From: Dolomitihabitans soli
GTDB taxonomy: Bacteria > Actinomycetota > Actinomycetes > Streptosporangiales > Streptosporangiaceae
DNA: 64,000 bases
NCBI RefSeq assembly: GCF_022213955.1
Contig: NZ_JAKNTW010000013.1
Coordinates: 248,001-312,000, forward strand
Reading direction: 5' to 3'
Part shown: positions 55,975-63,619 of the stretch, piece by piece
How positions within the stretch are numbered: the stretch's first letter is position 1
How the letters are laid out: every line of letters starts with the position of its first letter
Made by a program: the position numbers and the translations under genes
Notes under the pieces: generated by a model
What the model was told of the DNA's origin: nothing
Seen by the model: only the letters and a program-made list of their open reading frames with translations
The model's database searches: none

Positions 55975-56757
55975 CTAGTCGTTGCCCGAGAAGTAGCTGA
56001 CGAAGCGCAGCACCTCCAGGTAGATCCAGACCAGGCTGAGGGTGAGCCCGAAGGCGCACTGCCAGGCGAACTTCTCCGGTGCGCCCTGCGCCACGGCCTG
56101 CTCGACCATGTCGAAGTCGAGGAGCAGGAAGAAGCAGCCGAGCAGGATCATCGCGGCGCTGAAGATCCAGCCGAGCGGGCTGTCGGTGCGGATGCCGATG
56201 CCGCCGTCGACGAAGAACCCGGCGACCAGGTTGATCAGCATCAGGCCGATCGCGGCGATGGCCGCGGCGCCGACGAAGCGCACCAGCTTCGGCGTGACCC
56301 TGATGATCTTCAGCGAGTGGACGGCCAGCACCCCGCCGAAGGCGAGGGCCGTACCGAGCACCGCCTGGATCACGACGCCGTTGTAGAAGCTCTCGTACGT
56401 GTGGCTGAGCGCGCCCACGAAGACGCCGTAGAACAGCGCGTAGCCGAGGATCAGCACGGGGCTGGTGCTCTGCTTGAACGACGCGATCAGGGCGAGCACG
56501 ACGCCGACCAGCGCGAAGACCACCGCGATGCCCAGGGGCACGTTGAGCACCCACGCGGCGGCGGCCGCCACCACCAGGGTGCCCAGGGTCATGAACCCGC
56601 GCACGACGACGTCGTCGATCGTCATCTGCCGCTGGGCCGGGGGGGCGTACGACGGGGCGTCATACATGTTCTGGAGCTGGTCAGAGCTCGGAGTCGGCCC
56701 GCCCCAGGCCTGCTGGCCCTGGCGTTTCCGACTGAAAACGGGGTTCTTGCTCTCCAT
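55975..56757 (-). CDS. Bax inhibitor-1/YccA family membrane protein
   Basis: A 260-residue protein: cytoplasmic N terminus of ~45 residues with Tyr/Pro, then seven membrane helices. The family signature is seen in GYALFYGVFVGALSHTYE and LLLDFDMVEQAVAQGAPEKFAWQCAFGL, ending YLEVLRFVSYFSGND. The acidic pair used as a pH-dependent Ca2+ gate in BsYetJ may correspond to Asp in DFDM and the terminal Asp. Ion-leak function is inferred from the family. Confidence 0.92.
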   Translation of the reverse strand: MESKNPVFSRKRQGQQAWGGPTPSSDQLQNMYDAPSYAPPAQRQMTIDDVVVRGFMTLGTLVVAAAAAWVLNVPLGIAVVFALVGVVLALIASFKQSTSPVLILGYALFYGVFVGALSHTYESFYNGVVIQAVLGTALAFGGVLAVHSLKIIRVTPKLVRFVGAAAIAAIGLMLINLVAGFFVDGGIGIRTDSPLGWIFSAAMILLGCFFLLLDFDMVEQAVAQGAPEKFAWQCAFGLTLSLVWIYLEVLRFVSYFSGND

Positions 56758-56937
56758 CGATTGCCTCCACCTTGCGACCTACGTGATCAGAGTAGTAGAT
56801 CGGGCATCACAGGGCCGTATCATGCCGGTATCTAAATCTGTCTGGGGAGACAACGACCGGTCAGCCTTCTCAGTTCCCGAAGCATCCCACGGGAACGCCC
56901 GTACGCCGAGGGGGAGCCGGCCCGTTCGCCGGATCGC

Positions 56938-57639
56938 TCACGCCTCCGAGCGGAGCACGGTGATCTCGTAGGAGTAACGGTCGCCACGATAGAGCGACCT
57001 GGCCACCTCCACCGCCCTGCCACGCTGGTCGTAGGCGGTCCGCTCGACGAGCATGGCGGGTGAGAAGGGGGCGGCGGCCAACTCCCCGGCCTCCTCCGGG
57101 TCGAGCACGGTGGCCCTGATCGTCTGGTCCGCCCGTTCGAGCCGGATCCGGTGCTCCCGTTCCAGCAGGTCGTAGAGGGAGACGTCGGCGGCGAGGCCGA
57201 GCAGGCCCGGCGCGATGGACACGGGCACGCACGACTCCTCCAGGCACATGGGCTCGCCGTCGGCGGTGCTCACCCGGCGCAGGCGGGTGACGGGCTCGGC
57301 CGGGCTGATCCCCAGCGCGTAGCCGACCCCGGCCCCGGCCGGGACCTCGGCCGCCGCCAGCAGGCGAGAGCCCGGAGTCAGCCCCCGGCTGCGCATGTCC
57401 TGGCTGAACGAGGTCAGCTCGATGGTCTTGGCGATGCGCTCGCGGCTGACGAACGTGCCCGAGCCCTGCACCCGGTATACCAGCCGGTCGGTCTCCAGCC
57501 GGTCGAAGGCGCGGCGGACGGTGAGCCTGCTGACCTCGAACAACTCGGCCAGGTCGCGCTCGGTGGGCAGCTTCGCCCCCGGCCCCAGCCGCTCGACGAG
57601 GGCCATCAGGTGATCCTTCAGCTGACCCGTCTTGGTCAT
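56938..57639 (-). CDS. GntR/HutC-family regulator (DasR/NagR-like)
   Basis: A 233-residue regulator: winged helix with TERDLAELFEVSRLTVRRAFDRLE and the wing YRVQGSGTFVSRERI, then a UTRA ligand domain (TRLRRVSTADGEPMCLEES; RADQTIRATVLDPEEAG). DasR-type proteins bind GlcN-6-P or GlcNAc-6-P. It is divergent from nanE with one dyad (CAATTGG-N6-CCAATTG) in the 85-base spacer, the expected arrangement for local autoregulation. The start ATG 57639 is placed at the domain boundary; the frame extends much further upstream, antisense to nanE. Confidence 0.9.
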   Translation of the reverse strand: MTKTGQLKDHLMALVERLGPGAKLPTERDLAELFEVSRLTVRRAFDRLETDRLVYRVQGSGTFVSRERIAKTIELTSFSQDMRSRGLTPGSRLLAAAEVPAGAGVGYALGISPAEPVTRLRRVSTADGEPMCLEESCVPVSIAPGLLGLAADVSLYDLLEREHRIRLERADQTIRATVLDPEEAGELAAAPFSPAMLVERTAYDQRGRAVEVARSLYRGDRYSYEITVLRSEA

Positions 57640-57687
57640 CCCAATTCCCGTGATCTGCGCATCGCCGTACCAGCTTACAGCGGGGGT

Positions 57688-57722
57688 TTGACGCTCGTTC
57701 GCCAATTGGGCTATACCAATTG
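57688..57722 (+). promoter_or_regulatory. nanE promoter with embedded GntR operator
   Basis: TTGACG (57688-57693), an 18-base spacer and TATACC (57712-57717) form a good sigma-70-like promoter. The perfect dyad CAATTGG-GCTATA-CCAATTG (57703-57722) overlaps its -10 box. TATACC is seven bases before the nanE GTG, so the transcript should be leaderless. Confidence 0.65.
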
Positions 57723-57724
57723 AC

Positions 57725-58468
57725 GTGAATCTGACAGCCAGGATGGCGGGCGGCCTCGTGATCAGTTGCCAGGCCCCCGACGGGCATCCGCTGCGCCGTA
57801 CCCCGGTCATCGCCCTGCTCGCCCGGTGCGCCGAGGAGGGCGGGGCCGCGGGTGTGCGGGTCAACGGCCCCGAGGACGTCCGCGCGGTCAGGGCGGCGGT
57901 GGGGCTGCCGATCATCGGCCTGGCCAAGGTCCCGCGGGAGAGCGCCCGGCCGCTCATCACACCGGGGTACGAGCTTGCCGCCCGGCTGGTCGAGGCCGGG
58001 GCCGACATGGTGGCCCTGGAGGCGACCGCGGAGGTGACCGGCGACCCGCGGGAGACGATCGAACGGGTCAGGACCCGTCTCGGCGTGCCGGTCATGGCCG
58101 ACGTCTCCACCCTCGGCGAAGGGCTCGCGGCCTGGGAGTGGGGCGCGGAACTGGTGTCCACGACCCTGTCCGGCTACACCCCCTACACCGCCACCCCCGC
58201 CACCCCCGCCACCCCCGGCACCCCCGGCACCCCCGGCACCCCCGGCACCCCCGGCGATGAGCCTGACCTCGATCTGGTCGCCCGGCTCGCCGCCCACGAC
58301 GTCCGCACCGTGGCCGAGGGCCGCCTGCGTACCGCCGAACACCTGGCCGCCGCCTTCGAACGCGGCGCCTGGGCCGTGGTCGTGGGCGGCGCGGCGACCG
58401 ACCCGCTCGCGATCACCCGCCGGCTCGTCCGCAGCACACCCGCCGCACAACGGGTCCAGGCGACGTGA
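57725..58468 (+). CDS. nanE: Putative N-acylglucosamine-6-phosphate 2-epimerase
   Basis: A 247-residue TIM-barrel of the NanE family, interconverting ManNAc-6-P and GlcNAc-6-P. Conserved pieces are GGLVISCQAP, GVRVNGPEDVRAVRAAV, PIIGLAKVPRE, MVALEATAE, VMADVSTLGEGL, TTLSGYTPY and AEGRLRTAEH. A loop after TTLSGYTPY is expanded by Thr-Pro-Ala/Gly triplets from a 9-bp tandem repeat, not present in typical members. The gene begins with a leaderless GTG and is followed by a ROK gene; both suit amino-sugar catabolism under the GntR regulator. Confidence 0.86.
   Translation: MNLTARMAGGLVISCQAPDGHPLRRTPVIALLARCAEEGGAAGVRVNGPEDVRAVRAAVGLPIIGLAKVPRESARPLITPGYELAARLVEAGADMVALEATAEVTGDPRETIERVRTRLGVPVMADVSTLGEGLAAWEWGAELVSTTLSGYTPYTATPATPATPGTPGTPGTPGTPGDEPDLDLVARLAAHDVRTVAEGRLRTAEHLAAAFERGAWAVVVGGAATDPLAITRRLVRSTPAAQRVQAT
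58190..58255. repeat. 9-bp tandem repeat within nanE
   Basis: Repeats of ACCCCCGCC and ACCCCCGGC encode Thr-Pro-Ala and Thr-Pro-Gly. About seven units are seen. Period is a multiple of 3, so copy changes alter loop length without frameshift. Confidence 0.9.
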
Positions 58469-58565
58469 CGACCACGACCACCAAGGACGGGACAAACCAG
58501 CCGATACGGGGGATCACAGGCATGAGGCAGGTCCGCCAGAACCAGGATCGGCCGGTGAGGGCGTG

Positions 58566-59599
58566 ATGACGGGCACGAGCGCGACCCGGCCGACGGAGAC
58601 GGAGACGGGGACAGGGACAGGGACGGAGACGCGGACGGGGACAGGGACAGGCGCGACGGTCGTCATCGGCGTCGACCTCGGCGGTACCAAGACGGCGGCC
58701 GGTGTCGTGACCCTCGACGGCCGTCTCCTCCACTCGGCCCACCTCCCCACTCCCGCCGCCTCCGGAGCCGCCGCGGTCCTGTCCCAGGCGGTACGGCTGG
58801 CCGCCGCCGAGGCCGCCTGGGCCGGCGAGGCGGGCCTGCGACCGGTGGCCTGCGGCGTCGGGAGCGCGGGCACCGTCGACGCCCGGGGCGAGGTCAGCCA
58901 TGCCACCACCGCGCTCCCCGGCTGGCGCGGCACCCCGCTGCGCGCCGCCTTCACCGCCGCCCTGGACCTCCCCGTCAGGGTGCTCAACGACGTGCACGCC
59001 TGGGCGCTCGGCGAGGCCCGCCTCGGCGCCGCCCTGCACAGCCGGACCGCCCTGGTCGTCACCGTCGGCACCGGGATCGGCGGTGCGCTCGTCGTGGACG
59101 GCGAGTTGGTCCCGGGCCGTACGGGCACGGCGGGCGCCCTCGGGCACCTCCCCGTCCCCGCGCCAGGTCCGGCACGCCGCTGCCCCTGCGGTCGCACCGG
59201 CCACCTGGAGGCGTACGCCTCCGGTCCCGCGATCCTCGCCCGCCACCGCGAACTCGGCGGCGCCGGCGAGGACCTGGCGGACGTCGCCGGGCTGGCCGCG
59301 GCGGCGATCCCCGCGCCATCGCGGTGATCACGGAGGCGGCCGGCCTCCTCGGTCGCGCCCTCGGCGGCCTGGTGACCGTCTTCGACCCGGACGTCGTCGT
59401 GCTCGGCGGCGGGGTGACCGCCGTCGGCGACCTCCTGCTCGACCCCCTCACGCGGGCCGTGCGGGAGGAGGCGCTGCCGGGGCCGGACCAGGTCGTGATC
59501 CGGCCCCCGGCCCTCGGCCGGTTCGGCGGGGTGCTCGGGGCCGCCGCCGCCGCGATCGGAGAACGGCCGGACGAGGGGAAGGACCGCGGCCGGGAATGA
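58566..59599 (+). pseudogene. ROK-family sugar kinase, interrupted by a frameshift
   Basis: An N-terminal frame (58566-59327) carries the ROK ATP motif VVIGVDLGGTKTAAGVV, VLNDVHAWALGEAR, VTVGTGIGGALVVDGELV and a metal-type CPCGRTGHLE, and stops at 59327 after an atypical LAAAAIPAPSR. The missing C terminus continues in another frame: read as D-P-R-A-I-A-V-I-T-E-A-A-G followed by LGRALGGLVTVFDPDVVVLGGG, which is exactly ROK-like, to 59599. One base is missing near 59300-59308. The N terminus also has ~10 hexamer repeats (58594-58651) giving Glu/Thr/Gly repeats. A sequencing error or a real pseudogene are both possible. Confidence 0.8.
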
Positions 59600-59613
59600 T
59601 CGCCACTTGTGGT

Positions 59614-59629
59614 GCGGCCATTAGGCCGC
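59614..59629 (+). terminator. Hairpin after the ROK gene
   Basis: GCGGCC-ATTA-GGCCGC, a perfect six-pair stem with an ATTA loop, 15 bases after the ROK frame ends. The 250 bases between here and the tRNA hold no gene that I can support. Confidence 0.6.
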
Positions 59630-59882
59630 CCACCTCGATCTCGCCGGAAGCGATCTTCTCCGCCGTCGCACTGCGTCACAACACGGTTCCCGAAACGGTG
59701 CGTTCCGGCAGCGGTGAGCGACGAATTGATGACACTTCCGGTAACCGGATAACTATGTAACGAATTCGGCGCAACTGTGCGTAAAGGACTGCGCTTTAGT
59801 TCCGGACAACCGAACACATGCGAAACGGTCAGCTTCTACTTCACGCAGGTAGCGAACCGGTTACCGGTGGTTGACAGGGGGT

Positions 59883-59954
59883 GCCCCCGGCGGGACTCGA
59901 ACCCGCACTACAACCCTTTTAAGGGGTTTGCCTCTGCCATTGGGCTACGGGGGC
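59883..59954 (-). tRNA. tRNA with UAA anticodon (Leu by anticodon) but class I body
   Basis: A full 72-base cloverleaf on the minus strand: acceptor GCCCCCG/CGGGGGC, D arm GCCC..AGGC, anticodon stem AACCC/GGGTT around loop CTTAAAA (anticodon UAA, U33 present), five-base variable loop GTAGT, and T arm GCGGG-TTCGAGT-CCCGC. The next base is A and CCA is not encoded. True leucine tRNAs have a long variable arm; this one does not, so its amino acid identity is uncertain. TATGAT lies only six bases upstream, placing transcription start at about the mature 5' end. Confidence 0.85.
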
Positions 59955-60010
59955 GCCGTAATCATACGTAATAGACCACTCATAAGAGGAGCACAAGTTC
60001 GTATCAGGCG

Positions 60011-60580
60011 TCACACATGATGACGTAAGGGAGATTGCGGATGTCGCGCCCGGTGTACGGCACGAGCGGTGGGCATCCGGTCGAGGAAGAGAACGCCGTC
60101 GAGATGGTCGAGCTGATGCTGCAGGCAGCGGGCCTCGAACGCGTCCGTGTGAAACGTCAGTGATTCGCCGTCGCCGGGACGCTGGCCGGTGACGGTGATC
60201 CGGGTGGCCCGGCGGACCTCGCCGACGAGCCCGGGGACCGACAGGCAGCCCTCACGGGCGGTCTCCCAGCGGGCGGCCTGGGTGAGGCGCGGGTTGACCA
60301 GCACCAGCTCCCCCGCGCAGGAACGGGTCCTCGGGTGGCTGGAGACGTCGATGGCCAGCAGCCGCCAGCCCAGGCCGATCTGCGGCGCGGACACGCCGAG
60401 GCGGTCGTCGGCACGGCGCAGCGTGGCGAGGAGGTCGGCGGCGGCCTCGACCACCCGGGGATCGGCGGGATCGACGGGGGCCGCCATGGTGGTGAGCAGC
60501 GTGTGCGGCGCGTCGAGCACCTCGCGGGCCGTACCGGCCGGCGCGGTGGGCGCGGTCATCGGGGCGCGGGAGGGAGTCAC
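60011..60580 (-). CDS. Peptide deformylase-like protein with substituted catalytic residue
   Basis: A 189-residue PDF homologue. Motif 1 is GVSAPQIG (62-69; usual GxGxAAPQxG), motif 2 EGCLS (110-114) with the metal Cys, motif 3 HQLDH (155-159) where HExxH is expected: the catalytic Glu is Gln156. Metal ligands C112, H155 and H159 are kept. It starts by a GTGA overlap with the upstream ACT-protein gene. It may be inactive, impaired or altered in specificity. A 31-residue N-terminal extension precedes the fold. The tRNA gene follows on the same strand after 56 bases. Confidence 0.88.
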   Translation of the reverse strand: MTPSRAPMTAPTAPAGTAREVLDAPHTLLTTMAAPVDPADPRVVEAAADLLATLRRADDRLGVSAPQIGLGWRLLAIDVSSHPRTRSCAGELVLVNPRLTQAARWETAREGCLSVPGLVGEVRRATRITVTGQRPGDGESLTFHTDAFEARCLQHQLDHLDGVLFLDRMPTARAVHRARHPQSPLRHHV

Positions 60581-61131
60581 AGGAGCTCCGGCACGGCGGG
60601 GCGGAAGGTGATCTCGGCGCCGAGTCCGGCGCCGACGGCGGCGAGACGGCGCATCAGGGCGGCCACGTCGACGTCGCCGGGGATCCGGACGTCGGCGATC
60701 AGCACGTAGAGATCACCGCTGAGACGGCTGTTCATGCCCGTGATCGTCCCACGTTCGCATGCCAGCACGCCGCTGACCGCAGAGATGATGCCGGGCCGGT
60801 CGGCGCCGTGCACGCTCAGCACGAACCCCACGCCGTCGTCGGCCTCGCCCGGCGAGGTGCGGGCGAAGGGCCGGAACCAGGCGCGCGGGGAGGGCGCCGG
60901 GTCACGCAGGCCGTCCATCTCGACCGTGGTGATGACCAGGTCAGGGCAGTGGTCGCGGAGTTTCTCGGCGGCGAGCGTGCCCGAGACCAGCAGTGTCATC
61001 ACCACGTAGTCGCCGAGCAGCGTCATCGTGGAGTCCTGGATGTTGGCTCCCTGCTCGGCGATCGCCCCGGAGACCTCCGAGATCACGCCGGGGCGGTCGA
61101 TGCCGAGCACGGTGACAGCGGACAGGCCCAT
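60577..61131 (-). CDS. Glycine-cleavage-regulator-like protein with two ACT domains
   Basis: A 184-residue protein with two ACT modules: residues ~3-75 (AVTVLGIDRPGVISEVSGAI) and ~100-175 (VLSVHGADRPGIISAVSGVL). Each carries the D-R-P-G-I/V-I amino-acid-binding loop. This is the GcvR-like architecture; a role in sensing an amino acid such as glycine or serine is inferred. It overlaps the deformylase-like gene by GTGA. ATG 61131 is preferred; two GTG codons lie just upstream. Confidence 0.85.
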   Translation of the reverse strand: MGLSAVTVLGIDRPGVISEVSGAIAEQGANIQDSTMTLLGDYVVMTLLVSGTLAAEKLRDHCPDLVITTVEMDGLRDPAPSPRAWFRPFARTSPGEADDGVGFVLSVHGADRPGIISAVSGVLACERGTITGMNSRLSGDLYVLIADVRIPGDVDVAALMRRLAAVGAGLGAEITFRPAVPELL

Positions 61132-61233
61132 GTTCACCACTCTCCGCCCTCTCCCAGCCTCTCGGGTGCCCTTCCGAGACGGGAGTACGGCCTCGCTCCT
61201 CCGTGCGGTGGAGGCGCGAAGCCGTACCCGGGC

Positions 61234-62562
61234 TCAACGCGGGCGGTTGCTCGCGACCGCGGCCCTGAACTCGTCACGCGGGCGGTGGATCTCGCCGAGC
61301 GAGATCGTCTCCCGCTTGAAGAACAGCGCGAGGGTCCAGTCCACGACCACACGGACCTTCCGGTTCAGCGTGGGCACCCGCGACAGATGGTAGGTGCGGT
61401 GCATGAACCATGCAGGGAATCCGCGAAGCTTGACCCCGTAGACGTTCGCCACGCCCTGGTGGAGGCCGAGTCCGGCGACCGATCCGACATACTTGTGACG
61501 GTAATCGACAAGTTCCTCCCCCTTGAGGGTCCGCACGATGTTGTCGGCGAGGACCTTGGCCTGCCGTACGGCGTGCTGGGCGTTGGGGGCGCAGAACTCG
61601 CCGGGGTTGGTCACGTCCGGGACGCCCGCGATGTCGCCGGCGGTGAAGGCGCCGGGCATGCCGACGACGGTCAGGCGGGTGGTGGCCTTGATCCGGCCGC
61701 GCTCGTCGACGGGCAGATCGGCGGCGCCCACGATCGGGCTGGGCTTGACTCCCGCGGTCCAGACGAGCGTCTCGGCCTCGAAGCGCTCGCCGTCGGAGAG
61801 CACCACGTTGCCGTCCACACACGACTCCAGACGGGTGTCGAGCCGTACGTCGATGCCGCGCTCGCGGAGCTGCTCCAGGGTCCACTTGCCCATCTCCGGG
61901 CCGACCTCGGGCAGCACCCGGTTGGTCGCCTCGACGAGGACCCAGCGCAGGTCGGCCGGGGTGATGTTGCGGTAGTAACGGGTGGAGTCCTTGGCCATGT
62001 CCTCCAGCTCGGCCAGCGCCTCGACGCCGGCGAACCCGGCGCCGACCACGACGAACGTGAGCGCCCTGCGGCGGATCTCCTCGTCGTCGGTCGACTCGGC
62101 CACGTCGAGCTGGTGCAGGACCCGGTTGCGCAGGCCGATGGCCTCGCCGATGGTCTTGAAGCCGATGCCGATGTCGGTGAGGCCGGGAATCGGCAGCGTG
62201 CGGGACACCGAGCCGGCCGCCATCACGATGAGGTCGTAGCCGACCTCGCGGGGGGAGCCCTCGGCCGGTTCGAACAGCACGGTCCGGCCCGCGTGGTTGA
62301 CCTTGGTGACCTTGCCGCTGAGGATGCGCACCTTGGGCAGGACTCTGCGCAGCGGGGCCACGACGTGCCGCGGCGACAGGTTGCCCGCCGCCGCCTCGGG
62401 AAGGAATGGCTGGTAGGTCATGTAGGACTGCGGATCGACCAGCGTGATCCGCACGCTCCCGTCACGCAACTGCCGGGCGAGCCGGCGCTGCAGTCGTAGC
62501 GCGGTGTAGAGGCCGACGTAGCCGCCGCCGACGATCAGGATGTGCTTCGACTCCGGGTTCAC
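61234..62562 (-). CDS. ndh: Type II NADH dehydrogenase (NDH-2)
   Basis: A 442-residue membrane-bound flavoprotein passing electrons from NADH to quinone without proton pumping. FAD motif ILIVGGGYVGLYTALRL near the start, NAD motif FVVVGAGFAGVEALAELED (~170-188), FAD site TAGDIAGVPDV. The C-terminal ~80 residues with amphipathic helices (AWFMHRTYHL; LNRKVRVVVDWTLALFF) give membrane attachment as in mycobacterial Ndh. GTG start. A Rex-type dyad lies 24 bases upstream, overlapping the likely transcription start. Confidence 0.94.
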   Translation of the reverse strand: MNPESKHILIVGGGYVGLYTALRLQRRLARQLRDGSVRITLVDPQSYMTYQPFLPEAAAGNLSPRHVVAPLRRVLPKVRILSGKVTKVNHAGRTVLFEPAEGSPREVGYDLIVMAAGSVSRTLPIPGLTDIGIGFKTIGEAIGLRNRVLHQLDVAESTDDEEIRRRALTFVVVGAGFAGVEALAELEDMAKDSTRYYRNITPADLRWVLVEATNRVLPEVGPEMGKWTLEQLRERGIDVRLDTRLESCVDGNVVLSDGERFEAETLVWTAGVKPSPIVGAADLPVDERGRIKATTRLTVVGMPGAFTAGDIAGVPDVTNPGEFCAPNAQHAVRQAKVLADNIVRTLKGEELVDYRHKYVGSVAGLGLHQGVANVYGVKLRGFPAWFMHRTYHLSRVPTLNRKVRVVVDWTLALFFKRETISLGEIHRPRDEFRAAVASNRPR

Positions 62563-62586
62563 CTTGGGTACCCATCTCTCGCATTG

Positions 62587-62606
62587 CTTGTGAAAGCATT
62601 CACAAG
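62587..62606 (-). promoter_or_regulatory. Rex-type operator over the ndh promoter
   Basis: CTTGTGAAAGCATTCACAAG is a 20-base dyad whose core TGTGAA-N4-TTCACA matches the Rex operator (recalled consensus TGTGAACNNNTTCACA). On the minus strand TAGGCT (62610-62605) abuts it, so the site covers the transcription start of ndh. Rex senses the NADH/NAD+ ratio, which makes biological sense here. Confidence 0.75.
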
Positions 62607-62732
62607 CCTATGCCACGAAGGATGATCGACTCCACTCGGGGTACTGCGAACTAGGTCACAAATTTCCCGCTATAGCAAGACAATCCGGGCTTTCAGCGAA
62701 ATATTGCTAGAACTTTATTCATATGACGTAGT

Positions 62733-63536
62733 TCACTCTGACGTGCCCGCCAGCTCGGCGGCCCTGGTGAAGACGTCGTCGAGCATCTGTTCGGTCACCC
62801 GTCCGGTGAAGGTGTTCTGCTGGCTCGGGTGGTAGCAGCCGAGCAGGGTCGCCGTCGCTCCGGCGCGGGAGAGCCGGACCTCGGCGCCGTGGCCGAAGGG
62901 CGGACGGCTGCGCGGCAGGTCGTACCCCGCCTGCCGGAGCGCCGGCCAGAGCGCCTGCCAGGCGAAGCCGCCGAGCGCCACCACCACCCGTACGCCGGGG
63001 GCGACCAGGTCGACCTCCCTGGCCAGCCACGGAAGGCAGGTGGCGCGTTCCTCGGGCGTCGGCTTGTTCGCGGGCGGCGCGCAGCGGACGGCGGCGAGCA
63101 CCCGGGCGCCGATCAGCCGCTGGCCGTCGCCCGCGTGCGTGCTCGTCGGGAGGGCCGCGAACCCGGTCCTGTGCAGCGAGGCGAACAGCCAGTCGCCGCT
63201 CCTGTCGCCGGTGAAGACGCGCCCGGTGCGGTTGCCGCCGTGCGCGGCCGGCGCGAGCCCCACCAGCAGGACGCGCGGCTCGTCCGCACCCCACCCGGGG
63301 GTCGGCCGCCCCCAGTAGGTCTCCTCCGCGAAGGCCCGCCGCTTGACCTCCGCGACCTCCTCCCGCCAGGCGACGAGCCTGGGGCAGGCCCGGCACACGG
63401 ACTCCCGCGCGGCGAGCTCGGCGACCGTACGGCTGGCGGCCGCGAGCCGTACGACGTCGGCGGGATCGTGCGCGACGGGCGTGTCCGGCTCGGCGGGGTC
63501 ACCGGGCCAGCCGGAGCCGGGAGGTACGAAGGTCAT
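62733..63536 (-). CDS. Uracil-DNA glycosylase, family 5 (UdgB-like)
   Basis: A 267-residue DNA-repair enzyme. The N-terminal Fe-S cysteines are in [15 protein letters not shown], followed by the active-site loop [20 protein letters not shown] (Ala in place of the Asp used by other families, typical of UdgB) and the C-terminal [13 protein letters not shown] with the minor-groove-reading His-Pro-Ser. Two further cysteines ([15 protein letters not shown]) complete the cluster. It removes uracil and other deaminated bases. ATG 63536 chosen. About 170 bases separate it from ndh upstream of the Rex site; nothing else there. Confidence 0.9.
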   Translation of the reverse strand: MTFVPPGSGWPGDPAEPDTPVAHDPADVVRLAAASRTVAELAARESVCRACPRLVAWREEVAEVKRRAFAEETYWGRPTPGWGADEPRVLLVGLAPAAHGGNRTGRVFTGDRSGDWLFASLHRTGFAALPTSTHAGDGQRLIGARVLAAVRCAPPANKPTPEERATCLPWLAREVDLVAPGVRVVVALGGFAWQALWPALRQAGYDLPRSRPPFGHGAEVRLSRAGATATLLGCYHPSQQNTFTGRVTEQMLDDVFTRAAELAGTSE

Positions 63537-63619
63537 GGGCACGATCGTGCCAGGAACGACAGAGGCGCGGTGCCCGTGGTGGGCACCGCGCCTACGTCAC
63601 GAAACGCGACCGCTCAGGA

